Positions 7,654 through 16,526 of a stretch of DNA of 64,000 bases are shown piece after piece (the stretch's first letter is position 1; each line of letters begins with the position of its first letter). The notes under the pieces were generated by a model. That model was not told where the DNA came from. It searched no databases and saw nothing but the letters and a program-made list of their open reading frames with translations. This DNA is from Flavobacterium sp. ACN2 (lineage in GTDB: Bacteria > Bacteroidota > Bacteroidia > Flavobacteriales > Flavobacteriaceae). Both the position numbers and the translations under genes were made by a program. Location: the NCBI RefSeq assembly GCF_002303885.1, contig NZ_MRCM01000018.1, forward strand, positions 1 to 64,000, read 5' to 3'.

Positions 7654-10053
7654 ATGATTACAAACACATCATTAGAATACAAAGGCGATTTATATCCATC
7701 AAAAATTGTCTCTTATGAACATGAAGGAGATTCTATTTTCTTTAATACGGATAACAAAGTAATTTTAAAAGTAACTATTCTTCGTGATAGTTTAATCCGA
7801 TTTCGTTTTACTACAAAAGGCTATTTCAGCAATGATTTTTCTTATGCCATTGATAAAACTCAGCTTCATGGCTATAACTTTTTGGAGGTTACAGAAGAAG
7901 AAACATACTTTCAGATTAGAACTAGTAAAGTAAAATGTAAAATACAGAAAGCAGATCTTCGTCTTTCAATTTACGATTTAAATAATTTTCTTATCCTTGA
8001 AGATGAACTTGGTTTTCATTGGGAAGAAAGCTATGAATATGGCGGGAATATCGTAAAAATGAGTAAATATGCTAAAGACGGTGAATGTTATTATGGTTTA
8101 GGCGATAAGGCCACTCAAATGAATCTGAAAGGCAAAAGAGTAGAGAATTTTGCCACAGATCAATATGCTTATCAAAAAGATCAAGAACCTTTGTATAAAG
8201 TGGTTCCATTTTATATTGGTCTTCATAATAAACAATCTTACGGTATATTTTTCGATAATACTTTCAGAACCTTTTTTGATTTTTGTCAAGAGAGAAGAAA
8301 TGTGACTAGTTTCTGGGCTGAAGGTGGAGAAATGAATTACTATTTTGTTTATGGTCCTCAAATGCAGGATGTTGTTACAACTTATACCGACTTAACAGGT
8401 AAGCCAGAATTGCCACCGCTTTGGGTTTTAGGATATCATCAATGTAAATGGAGTTATTATCCCGAAAGTAAAGTCAAAGAAATTACATCAAAATTTAGGG
8501 AACTTCAAATTCCTTGTGACGCCATTTATCTGGATATAGATTATATGGATGGTTTTAGATGTTTTACTTGGAATAAAAACTATTTTCCAGATCCCAAAAG
8601 AATGGTTTCTGAATTGGCAGAAGATGGTTTTAAAACCATAGTTATTATTGATCCAGGAATTAAAATTGATAAAGATTATTGGGTTTATAAAGAAGCTTTA
8701 GAAAAAGATTATTTCTGCAAAAGGGCAGATGGACCTTATATGAAAGGAAAAGTTTGGCCAGGAGAATGTAACTTTCCAGATTATACAAATCCCTTAGTTA
8801 GGGAATGGTGGGCTGGATTATTTAAAGAATTAATTGCAGATATTGGTGTAAAAGGAGTTTGGAATGATATGAATGAACCGGCAGTTATGGAGGTTCCGAA
8901 TAAAACTTTTCCAATGGATGTTCGCCATATTTATGATGGAAATCCTTGTAGTCATAGAAAAGCGCATAATATCTACGGAACACAAATGGCAAGAGCAACT
9001 TACCATGGAGTAAAACGATTTGCGTATCCAAAGCGTCCTTTTGTAATAACAAGATCGGCTTATGCGGGAGCACAGCGTTATACATCGTCATGGACAGGTG
9101 ATAATGTAGCAACTTGGGAGCATTTGTGGATTGCAAATATTCAAGTTCAGAGATTATCTATTTCAGGAATGGGATTTACAGGTTCTGATATTGGAGGTTT
9201 TGCAGAACAACCTACAGGCGAGCTTTACGCACGCTGGATTCAATTGGGGGTTTTTCATCCTTTTTGCAGAACACATTCTTCTGGAGATCACGGAAATCAA
9301 GAGCCATGGGCTTTTGATGAAGAAGTAATTAATATTACCAGAAAATTTGTGAGCCTTCGTTATCAATTATTACCTTATTTATATACCATGTTTTGGCAAT
9401 ATATTGAAGAAGGAGTTCCGATGTTAAAACCTTTAGTTTATTATGACCAAGACGATACACAGACACATTATCGCAACGACGAATTCATCTTTGGAAATCA
9501 GATCTTAGTGTGTCCTATACTTGAACCTAATGCTGTAGGTAGACGTATGTATATTCCTAGAGGAGAATGGTATAACTATTGGACAAACGAATTGTTTATA
9601 GGCGGTAAAGAGATCTGGATTGATACAAAATTTGATGAGATTCCAGTGTTTGTAAAAGCGGGTGCTATTATTCCAAAATACCCAGTTCAGCAATATGTAG
9701 GCGAATTAGAATTTGATGAATTAACACTTGATGTTTATTACAAAAACGGTAAAGAGCAGTCAGCGGTTTATGAAGATGCTCAAGATGGTTACGATTATAA
9801 AAAAGGACGCTACAGTTATTTGTCATTGCGAAATATTGGAAAAGAAAAAGAACTTATTATTCAGCTTCACAAAGAGGGAAAATATATAACTCCTTACACC
9901 AAATATAAAATCAATCTTATTGGATTGCCTTTTAAAGTTGCAGAAATCGAAATTGATAACGAAAAGATCGAGTTTGATAAAATTAATTTCGAGCAAAATA
10001 ATTTCTTACTAATTGATAAAGAGTTTAATGAACTTCATATAGTGGGCGAATAG
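7654..10053 (+). CDS. Alpha-glucosidase (glycoside hydrolase family 31)
   Basis: A 799-residue GH31 enzyme, expected to release glucose from alpha-1,4-linked ends. The nucleophile motif GVWNDMNEPAV gives Asp405 and the acid/base Asp483 lies in SSWTGDNVATW. Other family blocks are visible: LGYHQCKWSYYPES (260-272), YLDIDYMDGF (292-301) and GSDIGGF. No signal peptide is present, so it is probably cytoplasmic and fits with mobilisation of glycogen or maltodextrins made by the upstream genes. The exact linkage preference is not readable; alpha-xylosidase-like activity is less likely given the context. Confidence 0.9.
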   Translation: MITNTSLEYKGDLYPSKIVSYEHEGDSIFFNTDNKVILKVTILRDSLIRFRFTTKGYFSNDFSYAIDKTQLHGYNFLEVTEEETYFQIRTSKVKCKIQKADLRLSIYDLNNFLILEDELGFHWEESYEYGGNIVKMSKYAKDGECYYGLGDKATQMNLKGKRVENFATDQYAYQKDQEPLYKVVPFYIGLHNKQSYGIFFDNTFRTFFDFCQERRNVTSFWAEGGEMNYYFVYGPQMQDVVTTYTDLTGKPELPPLWVLGYHQCKWSYYPESKVKEITSKFRELQIPCDAIYLDIDYMDGFRCFTWNKNYFPDPKRMVSELAEDGFKTIVIIDPGIKIDKDYWVYKEALEKDYFCKRADGPYMKGKVWPGECNFPDYTNPLVREWWAGLFKELIADIGVKGVWNDMNEPAVMEVPNKTFPMDVRHIYDGNPCSHRKAHNIYGTQMARATYHGVKRFAYPKRPFVITRSAYAGAQRYTSSWTGDNVATWEHLWIANIQVQRLSISGMGFTGSDIGGFAEQPTGELYARWIQLGVFHPFCRTHSSGDHGNQEPWAFDEEVINITRKFVSLRYQLLPYLYTMFWQYIEEGVPMLKPLVYYDQDDTQTHYRNDEFIFGNQILVCPILEPNAVGRRMYIPRGEWYNYWTNELFIGGKEIWIDTKFDEIPVFVKAGAIIPKYPVQQYVGELEFDELTLDVYYKNGKEQSAVYEDAQDGYDYKKGRYSYLSLRNIGKEKELIIQLHKEGKYITPYTKYKINLIGLPFKVAEIEIDNEKIEFDKINFEQNNFLLIDKEFNELHIVGE

Positions 10054-10109
10054 TTAAATTTTGATATTTTTTTGATTTAATATGTAAAATATTTTATTTT
10101 TTTTAATTG

Positions 10110-10117
10110 TATTTTTG
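10110..10117 (+). promoter_or_regulatory. Flavobacterial -7 box upstream of the M48 protease gene
   Basis: TATTTTTG matches TAnnTTTG exactly, 20 bases before the start codon at 10137. No TTG was found at canonical spacing, so confidence is moderate. Confidence 0.4.
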
Positions 10118-10136
10118 TTAGAAAATAGCTCGAATT

Positions 10137-10946
10137 ATGAAAAAATATATGTTTTTAGGGATTTTTGGAGCACTTGTAATGGCTTGTGCAACAAATCCAA
10201 TTACTGGGAAACAAAACTTGAATTTTGTTTCAAATAGCGAATTATTCCCTTCTTCTTTTCAGCAGTATAACCAGTTTTTAACAGAAAATAAGGTTATTAC
10301 TGGAACAGCAGATGCTAGACTTGTAGAAAATGTGGGATATAAAATTAAAGCAGCTGCAGAAAAATATCTAAATTATTTAGGTCAGACACAATACTTAAAA
10401 GATTATCGATGGGAGTATAAACTGGTTGATAACAAAGAAGTAAATGCATGGTGTCTTCCTGGTGGTAAAATTGTAGTTTATTCTGGAATTTTGCCAGTTA
10501 CGCAAAATGAAGCTGGTTTGGCAACTGTAATGGGGCACGAAGTTTCTCATGCTTTGGCAAATCATGGAGCGCAAAGAATGTCTGCCGCTCAATTACAGCA
10601 AATAGGAGGAGCAGCTTTAGGAGCAGCAACTAGCGGAAAATCTGAAGCAACACAGCAAATATTTGCACAAGCATACGGAATTGGTTCTGAAGTAGGAGTA
10701 ATGCTTCCATTTAGTAGAAGTAACGAAAGTGAAGCCGACAAAATTGGTTTGACTTTAATGGCAATTGCTGGTTACAATCCAGATGATGCTGTCGCTTTCT
10801 GGAGTAGAATGGCTGCCAAATCTGGTGGGGCATCTGCACCTGAATTTATGAGTACACACCCTTCTGATGCAACAAGAATTGCTAATATTAAAGCTTTAAT
10901 TCCAGAAGCTAAAGCAATTGCATTGAAAGTTGGAACTATAAAATAG
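10137..10946 (+). CDS. M48-family metalloprotease, lipoprotein
   Basis: A 269-residue membrane-anchored zinc protease. The signal peptide ends in lipobox VMAC with Cys17 as the lipidation site. The zinc site HEVSH is at 134-138 and the third ligand, Glu197, lies in SNESEADKIGL, as in the M48C group (E. coli LoiP/BepA types). These proteases degrade misfolded envelope proteins or assist outer-membrane assembly. A strong hairpin terminator follows, and the gene has its own -7 box, so it looks monocistronic. Confidence 0.88.
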   Translation: MKKYMFLGIFGALVMACATNPITGKQNLNFVSNSELFPSSFQQYNQFLTENKVITGTADARLVENVGYKIKAAAEKYLNYLGQTQYLKDYRWEYKLVDNKEVNAWCLPGGKIVVYSGILPVTQNEAGLATVMGHEVSHALANHGAQRMSAAQLQQIGGAALGAATSGKSEATQQIFAQAYGIGSEVGVMLPFSRSNESEADKIGLTLMAIAGYNPDDAVAFWSRMAAKSGGASAPEFMSTHPSDATRIANIKALIPEAKAIALKVGTIK

Positions 10947-10984
10947 ATTTTAAGTACACAATAAGTACACAAAATATTCTTTTA

Positions 10985-11012
10985 AGCCACTCGTTTCCGA
11001 ATGGCTTTTTTT
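10985..11012 (+). terminator. Rho-independent terminator after the M48 gene
   Basis: Arms AGCCACTCG and CGAATGGCT (one mismatch) enclose a 4-base loop and are followed by a run of T. Confidence 0.8.
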
Positions 11013-11061
11013 ATTTAGTAAAGTTTATAATTTAATAATGTATGATTTCAACAATTTCCGT

Positions 11062-11090
11062 TTGATTATCATAAAAAATAGATAAATTCG
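11062..11090 (+). promoter_or_regulatory. Probable flavobacterial promoter for the UMF1 transporter
   Basis: TTG at 11062-11064 and TAAATTCG at 11083-11090 are separated by 18 bases. The -7 element matches TAnnTTTG at all but one position. The start codon follows at 11115. Confidence 0.5.
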
Positions 11091-11114
11091 TAGCCTATTT
11101 ACAAAACCATTTCT

Positions 11115-12440
11115 ATGAAAAACCTACAAAAAGGAGATAAGAAGCTTTTAAATGCTTGGGCGTTTTATGACTGGGCAAATTCAGTTTATACCTTGACTAT
11201 TGCATCTGCAGTTTTTCCAATTTTTTACGAAGCATTATTCAGCGACAGAGATCATTATATTGATGTTTTCGGAATGCATCTTAAAAACTCAGCATTAATT
11301 AGTTTTATTACGGCATTTGCTTTTATGGTGGTTTCGTTTATTTCACCATTATTATCTGGAATTGCTGATTATGTTGGAAACAAGAAATCATTTATGAAGT
11401 TTTTTTGTTACGTAGGAGCTTTGTCTTGTATGGGATTATACTGGTTTGATTTGGATAATATTTATGTCGGATTATTATTTTATTTCCTTGGATTGCTTGG
11501 CTATTGGGGAAGTTTAGTTTTCTACAATTCCTATCTTCCAGATATTGCATTTGAAGAACAGCAAGACAGAATTAGTGCCAAAGGATATTCGTTAGGGTAT
11601 ATTGGAAGTGTTATTTTATTAATCATCAATTTAGCGATGATTATGAAGCCTAAGGTTTTTGGAATTTCAGGAACTGATGGCGAAGCAGCAATGAAGGCAA
11701 TGCGTTATTCTTTTATAATGGTAGGAGTATGGTGGATCTTATTTAGCCAATACACTTACTATTATTTACCAAAAGGAAGTAAAGAATCGGGTCAGAAACT
11801 AACAAAATCTGTAGTATTTAATGGCTTTAAAGAATTAAAAAAGGTTTGGACACTATTGCAAGAGAATATTCCTTTGAAACGATATTTAGGAGGTTTCTTT
11901 GTTTCTAGTATGGCTGTACAAACGGTAATGCTTGTAGCAACCTATTTTGGTGCGCAAGAAATTCAGTGGGAAACCAAAGAGCAAAGTACAATAGGTTTAA
12001 TTGTTTGTATTTTAATCATTCAATTAGTAGCTGTTGTTGGAGCTGTTTTGACCTCTAGAGCTTCAGAGAAATTTGGAAACGTACCTACTTTAATATTTAT
12101 CAATGTAATTTGGGCAGTATTTTGTGCACTTGCCTATTTTATTACTTTGCCAACACATTTTTATGTAATGGCGACAGTTGCCGGATTTGTAATGGGCGGA
12201 ATTCAAGCATTATCTCGTTCGACTTATTCAAAATTACTGCCTGATACACAAGATACAGCCTCATTTTTTAGTTTCTATGATGTTGCAGAAAAAATCGGAA
12301 TTGTAATCGGAATGTGCGTTTACGGAATTATCGACCAAATTACAGGAAGCCCTCGTGCTGCAATTGTAATTTTGGCCGTATTTTTTGCTACATCCATATT
12401 TTTATTGAGAAGAGTACATAAAAAAGACGTTTCAAATTAA
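11115..12440 (+). CDS. MFS transporter, UMF1/Atg22-like family
   Basis: A 441-residue polytopic inner-membrane protein with about 12 hydrophobic segments. The N-terminal AWAFYDWANSVYTLTIASAVFPIFYEALF is the signature of the UMF1 branch of the major facilitator superfamily, related to the yeast vacuolar amino-acid effluxer Atg22. The later MGGIQALSRSTYSKLLPD motif is also typical. Bacterial substrates are not established. It is flanked by a promoter and a terminator and appears to be a single-gene unit. Confidence 0.85.
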   Translation: MKNLQKGDKKLLNAWAFYDWANSVYTLTIASAVFPIFYEALFSDRDHYIDVFGMHLKNSALISFITAFAFMVVSFISPLLSGIADYVGNKKSFMKFFCYVGALSCMGLYWFDLDNIYVGLLFYFLGLLGYWGSLVFYNSYLPDIAFEEQQDRISAKGYSLGYIGSVILLIINLAMIMKPKVFGISGTDGEAAMKAMRYSFIMVGVWWILFSQYTYYYLPKGSKESGQKLTKSVVFNGFKELKKVWTLLQENIPLKRYLGGFFVSSMAVQTVMLVATYFGAQEIQWETKEQSTIGLIVCILIIQLVAVVGAVLTSRASEKFGNVPTLIFINVIWAVFCALAYFITLPTHFYVMATVAGFVMGGIQALSRSTYSKLLPDTQDTASFFSFYDVAEKIGIVIGMCVYGIIDQITGSPRAAIVILAVFFATSIFLLRRVHKKDVSN

Positions 12441-12453
12441 TCGAAACGTCTTT
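12424..12453 (+). terminator. Terminator hairpin spanning the UMF1 stop codon
   Basis: AAGACGTTTC pairs exactly with GAAACGTCTT. The left arm lies in the last codons and the stop codon sits in the loop. Only a short T tract follows, so a second hairpin immediately downstream may share the job. Confidence 0.6.
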
Positions 12454-12460
12454 ATAACAC

Positions 12461-12517
12461 AATATCGCAAATTGCAATTAATTATTGATTGATGATAGTT
12501 TTGTAATTTGCGATATT
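12461..12517. terminator. Bidirectional terminator between convergent genes
   Basis: AATATCGCAAATT (12461-12473) pairs perfectly over 13 bases with AATTTGCGATATT (12505-12517) across a 31-base loop. A T run follows on the plus strand. It lies between the convergent UMF1 gene and the DUF2807 gene. Confidence 0.6.
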
Positions 12518-12530
12518 TTTATTTAAATAA

Positions 12531-13253
12531 TTAACCTTTATAAATTTTTCCAGAACCAGAAACTTTTACATCTCTTTTCTCTGGATTTCCTAGGTACTTA
12601 ATATTTCCAGAACCAGAAACTCTTCCAGTAATACTACTTTCACAAGTTACGACGCTATTTCCAGAACCTGAAACAGTAACATCTACAGTTTGTGATTTTA
12701 AATTTGAAGCATTAACGTTTCCTGATCCCGATATTTTGCTTGTAAAAGAATCTGCTTTCCCTTTTAAAACAATATCGCCCGAACCGCTTAGCGCCAAATC
12801 AAAATTTCTAGAATCTACATCTAAATCAAAATTTCCTGATCCTGAAAGTTTTGCAGAAAAACTATCACTATTGATTTTGTTTTTACTTTTAACATCTCCA
12901 GACCCAGATAATGTAACTGCCGATATTTTTTCGAAAGGAACTGTTACTTGTATCTTTTTGCCCATACTGGTACGAAGTTGTACTCCTCTCTCAACATATA
13001 CTTTCAATTCATTTCCTTCAACTTCCACTTTAATTTTAGACAATAAATTTTCTTCTCCTTTAAGAATAATTTTTCCTTCTTTTCCTGATACTAAATCTAC
13101 ATCAAAAAATCCTGAGATTCTTATGCCATCATAGTCTCCAGTTGTTCTTGTTTCGGTAGTGACAGTACCGTTTCCGCTTATTTTTGTTTGTGCGTTAGAA
13201 TTTATTGCCATAAAAAGTAGGCTTAATGCTGTAAGTAAAATTGACTTTTTCAT
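12531..13253 (-). CDS. Secreted DUF2807 (head GIN domain) protein
   Basis: A 240-residue protein with an N-terminal signal peptide (ending INSNAQ). The mature part is made of short repeats around SGSG (for example LSGSGDVKSK, LSGSGNFDLD, ISGSGNVNAS, VSGSGNS, VSGSGNIKYLG), the pattern of the DUF2807/'putative auto-transporter adhesin, head GIN domain' beta-solenoid. Function is not established; it is a cell-envelope or surface protein. It is the last gene of the ECF-sigma operon, 19 bases after the preceding gene, and ends at a bidirectional terminator. Confidence 0.85.
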   Translation of the reverse strand: MKKSILLTALSLLFMAINSNAQTKISGNGTVTTETRTTGDYDGIRISGFFDVDLVSGKEGKIILKGEENLLSKIKVEVEGNELKVYVERGVQLRTSMGKKIQVTVPFEKISAVTLSGSGDVKSKNKINSDSFSAKLSGSGNFDLDVDSRNFDLALSGSGDIVLKGKADSFTSKISGSGNVNASNLKSQTVDVTVSGSGNSVVTCESSITGRVSGSGNIKYLGNPEKRDVKVSGSGKIYKG

Positions 13254-13272
13254 TGTTTTGATTTTTAGATGA

Positions 13273-14331
13273 TTAATTTTTAGTTAGGGAAATATTTCCG
13301 TAGTTCGAATTGATATTGATTTTATTTTGACCTTTTTTCTTGTAATAGCCAGCAATTCTTTTACTGTTACTTTTAACCTCAGAGACAGAAATCTCTAAAG
13401 AATTATCATGTTTAATGTTTGAATATCTTGCAGAAATATCAAAATCGAATGCATAATTGGGTACGTAACCAATTGAAATATCTGTATATCCTGAGTTTAT
13501 GCTAATGTTCCCCGCTTTTTCAGTTACAGTCCCGATACTGATTTTACTGTAATTGGTATCGTAGCTAAAGTTACTGGAAATTTCGCCAATAACAAAAGTT
13601 AAATAATTTCCTGAACCACTCAAGGAATTGATTTTCTGAAATTTAAGGGTTCCATAGTTGCAATCTGCTTTAATGTTCTGGCCATCATTAAGATTAACAT
13701 CTGTATAATTTGCGCTTAGATTTAAATTTCCAGAATCATTAATTTTAAGATTCGAATATCGAGCATCAATATTTCCGGTTTTTATGTACTCTATGCTTGA
13801 ATTTTGGCAGTATTGAATCGAGATTTGATTACTAGATCCGTTTAGTTTTCCTAAAGCCACTTTTCCATATTTGCAGTCAATATCTGTAGAAGCTTCAGCA
13901 TTTGGAACCGAAATATTACCGTATTTATTAACGAGTTTAATTGATCCGTTTTTAGGAATTTTAATCACGTAATTGATTTCAAAACTGTTATTACTTCCCT
14001 TGCTTTTAAGATTAGAGCTTCCTAGTTTGGTTACGGCAGAAACTAGACCTTTAAGCGCCGTGATATCAACATCAATACTGTTTAATCGTTCGTTTACCCA
14101 ATTTTCATTTGGGCCATTTACTTTTATAGTAATATCCAGATCAATTTTATCTTCATCCCAAGTGGTTACAGTGATGCTTCCGTATTTGTTGTCAACATCG
14201 ATTCCGGCATTAGAATTAACGATATAGGTCTTTTTAATGTTTTTTTGTTTGGTAACAAAAGCGTCATCATTTGAAAAACCTAAGAAAGGAATCAAAAGAA
14301 ATAAGATTAGTAAGTTATAGTGTTTTTTCAT
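13273..14331 (-). CDS. Secreted DUF4097-like beta-repeat protein
   Basis: A 352-residue protein with a signal peptide (ending LGFSN). The body repeats a motif of the form KYGxIxV / YSNLKI / YTDVNL / YGTLKF roughly every 20 residues, consistent with a right-handed beta-helix of the DUF4097/adhesin-like type. No enzymatic motif is seen. Its start overlaps the end of the upstream gene by 17 bases, so the two are translationally coupled. Together with the DUF2807 gene it forms the secreted output of the sigma-factor operon. Confidence 0.7.
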   Translation of the reverse strand: MKKHYNLLILFLLIPFLGFSNDDAFVTKQKNIKKTYIVNSNAGIDVDNKYGSITVTTWDEDKIDLDITIKVNGPNENWVNERLNSIDVDITALKGLVSAVTKLGSSNLKSKGSNNSFEINYVIKIPKNGSIKLVNKYGNISVPNAEASTDIDCKYGKVALGKLNGSSNQISIQYCQNSSIEYIKTGNIDARYSNLKINDSGNLNLSANYTDVNLNDGQNIKADCNYGTLKFQKINSLSGSGNYLTFVIGEISSNFSYDTNYSKISIGTVTEKAGNISINSGYTDISIGYVPNYAFDFDISARYSNIKHDNSLEISVSEVKSNSKRIAGYYKKKGQNKININSNYGNISLTKN

Positions 14332-14848
14332 TAGAGTTGTTTTTTAATTTTTCGTTGTCTTCAATTCTTTTCAAAACGGTTTGTAAAAAAGAAATACGCG
14401 TTTGAAGATTGCTAATCATCGCATAAATAATTTGTTTGTTCTCACCATTTTTTTGCAGTTCGTTAATGATTTTCTGATAATCAGCGTCAAAAGTTTTCAT
14501 CTGATTCATAGCATCAGTAATAATCTGCTGATTTTCTGGTGAGTTTTTCTCTTTTAGCTTAACCAGTTCATTATCGATTAGAATATTGAAAATAGAGTCT
14601 GTACGTTTAGTTTCTTTAGAAGCAAATTTGAATTCTTTTGGTTTTTCATTTTTATAAAAAAGAGAAACTCCAAGCATCAATACAATCGAAGCGGCAATAG
14701 CAGTTGCGAACCAGTATTTTCTCTTAGGCTCTTTTTTGTTTAATTTTTGCAGAAAATCTACCTGATGATCAGAATTTAATTCCTGAATATCCCATTGGTT
14801 TTTAAATCTTTTAAATAAGTCGTCTAAATTGTCTTTTTCATTTTTCAT
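14315..14848 (-). CDS. Single-pass membrane protein, probable anti-sigma factor
   Basis: A 177-residue protein: about 40 cytoplasmic residues (DDLFKRFKNQWDIQELNSDHQVDFLQKL), one transmembrane helix (about 46-64, YWFATAIAASIVLMLGVSLFY), then a charged, coiled-coil-like periplasmic region. I recognise no named domain. Position directly after an ECF sigma gene (14 bases) and the short cytoplasmic N-terminus suggest it holds the sigma factor at the membrane; this is inference from context. Confidence 0.6.
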   Translation of the reverse strand: MKNEKDNLDDLFKRFKNQWDIQELNSDHQVDFLQKLNKKEPKRKYWFATAIAASIVLMLGVSLFYKNEKPKEFKFASKETKRTDSIFNILIDNELVKLKEKNSPENQQIITDAMNQMKTFDADYQKIINELQKNGENKQIIYAMISNLQTRISFLQTVLKRIEDNEKLKNNSNEKTL

Positions 14849-14862
14849 AATTCCAATTCATT

Positions 14863-15417
14863 TTATATTTCTTCCAATTTTTTTCTCAAACTATCTTTGG
14901 CTCTGCTCAAGGTTGTTCTGCAATTTGCATATGTAATGTTTAAAATCTCGCAGATTTCTTCTTGATCGTAACCTTCAATGTAAAAAAGAGTCAGCACCAT
15001 TCTGTAGTTATCTTTCAGCTGCAAAATGGTATCCAAAACCTGTTTTAGTTTTAGAGCGTTTAAGTCAATATTTTCAGAAAGAATTCCGTCGTTTTCTTCG
15101 ATTTTATAAAGCTGTTTACTTAAATCTTCTATATGAAAAGAGTTGTTTTTCTTGTAAAAATCGATGCTATAATTGATGATTATTTTTTTTAACCATGCGC
15201 CAAAAGCCACTTCTTGTTTATAGTCATTGATTTTTGTAAAAGCTTTTAAGAAACCTTCCTGCATGACGTCTTGTGCAAAATGTTCGTCTTTTACAATACG
15301 AAAAGCCACGTTATACATCGCTTTACAATAGCGATTGTATATTTCAAACTGCGCTTTCTGATTATTGTTTTTACAGAGCGCAATTAGTTCTTCGATATTT
15401 TGGTTGTTTATATTCAA
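14863..15417 (-). CDS. ECF-type RNA polymerase sigma factor
   Basis: Sigma-70 region 2 is clear (AMYNVAFRIVKDEHFAQDVMQEGFLKAFTKI), followed by region 4 (LKDNYRMVLTLFYIEGYDQEEICEILNITYANCRTTLSRAKDSLRKKL). I place the start at the TTG at 15417, giving about 184 residues and an N-terminus close to the normal NIEELIALCKNNNQKAQ. The frame is open up to an ATG at 15531, but the extra 38 residues are Lys/Phe/Tyr-rich, unlike any sigma factor, and that DNA contains a promoter-like ACTGTAACAA (15470-15461). It heads a four-gene operon with the probable anti-sigma and two secreted proteins. Confidence 0.85.
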   Translation of the reverse strand: MNINNQNIEELIALCKNNNQKAQFEIYNRYCKAMYNVAFRIVKDEHFAQDVMQEGFLKAFTKINDYKQEVAFGAWLKKIIINYSIDFYKKNNSFHIEDLSKQLYKIEENDGILSENIDLNALKLKQVLDTILQLKDNYRMVLTLFYIEGYDQEEICEILNITYANCRTTLSRAKDSLRKKLEEI

Positions 15418-15581
15418 GTAGTGGCTTTTGGTTTTTAATATAGACTTGGCTTTTTTTTGTTTGTTACAGTTTTGATAAAAAAAATAAAAAATATTTTTTG
15501 ATTTTACGTAATGCCGTAAGGTATAATACATTCATTGCTATAATTTCACATAAAATTTAACTACCAAAAACAAATTCAATA

Positions 15582-16268
15582 ATGAGAAAACTAAACAAAT
15601 GCTTTGTAATTCTGTTTGTTATGACAGGATTTATGTTAACATCATGTAGCAATGACGATTCTGGCGAAAGTGCTGGAGAATCAACAGGAGATTATTGGCC
15701 TTCTAAAGTGGGCAATCAATGGGTTTTTAGCCAAGATGGCGCTGAAAGCACAGTAAAAATTCAAAGTTCATCTAATAAAGATGGAAATACGTATTATAAA
15801 TTTAACCAATTATTTGGTTCTACTGACGAAATTTCTGGAACAGCAGGCGCTTCGCTTAAAAAAGTAAAAGGAGATTATTACATCGTTATTGATGAAGTGA
15901 ATTATAGTTCTGAAGGAATAACGGGAAAATCAACTGGATATGAATTTATTCTTTTTAAGGATTATCTGGATGTAAATCAAACATGGAAAGGATCTTATTC
16001 TCTAGAAACAAGCTTTAATATACCAAGTTTTCCTTCTTTGAAAATGAATGCAAATTACACAGGTACTATTTTAGAAAAAGGAATAAGCTTAAAAGTTAAA
16101 GAAGTAACCTATAGTAATGTAATCAAATTTAAACTGCATATTGAAGCTAGCGCGCAGGGGCAAAGTTCTTCATCAGATACATTTTATTGGATCGCTAAGG
16201 ATGTTGGAATTGTGAAATTAGAATCGTCTGGCACTACTTCAGAACTCGTTTCTTACTCTTTGAAGTAA
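15582..16268 (+). CDS. Surface-type lipoprotein of unknown function
   Basis: A 228-residue lipoprotein. The signal peptide ends in lipobox MLTSC and the residues after Cys are SNDDSGES, an acidic patch of the kind that acts as a lipoprotein surface-export signal in Bacteroidota. The mature part starts DYWPSKVGNQWVFSQDG, a pattern seen in several secreted Bacteroidota proteins of unknown function, and is otherwise beta-rich. It is divergent from the ECF operon with only 50 bases between the open frames and is closed by a strong terminator. Confidence 0.65.
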   Translation: MRKLNKCFVILFVMTGFMLTSCSNDDSGESAGESTGDYWPSKVGNQWVFSQDGAESTVKIQSSSNKDGNTYYKFNQLFGSTDEISGTAGASLKKVKGDYYIVIDEVNYSSEGITGKSTGYEFILFKDYLDVNQTWKGSYSLETSFNIPSFPSLKMNANYTGTILEKGISLKVKEVTYSNVIKFKLHIEASAQGQSSSSDTFYWIAKDVGIVKLESSGTTSELVSYSLK

Positions 16269-16287
16269 TGGATAAATGAAATGTTTG

Positions 16288-16317
16288 AAACCCGAAATTT
16301 TTTTTTCGGGTTTTTTT
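16288..16317 (+). terminator. Rho-independent terminator after the lipoprotein gene
   Basis: AACCCGAAA pairs with TTTCGGGTT and is followed by seven T. The loop is itself T-rich. Confidence 0.8.
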
Positions 16318-16526
16318 ATTTTCTAAACTTTAAAATGGATTGTATTTTAAAATTGACTAATTAGAATTATTTAAGGTTTAAGTTTGTTTTGGCATAATGA
16401 TTGTCTATTTTTATGCCCTATCTTGTAATTGAAAAACGAAACACGTTTTTGGTAAAACTTCAATAAGCAATACTCTATTTATAGATAGCACAGAAAATTT
16501 AATGACAAAAAGACTTATATTTTATT

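Noticed and set aside
12531..13253. Repeated CCAGAACC/CCTGATCC motifs considered as DNA-binding sites
   Set aside because: They encode the SGSG turns of the DUF2807 protein.
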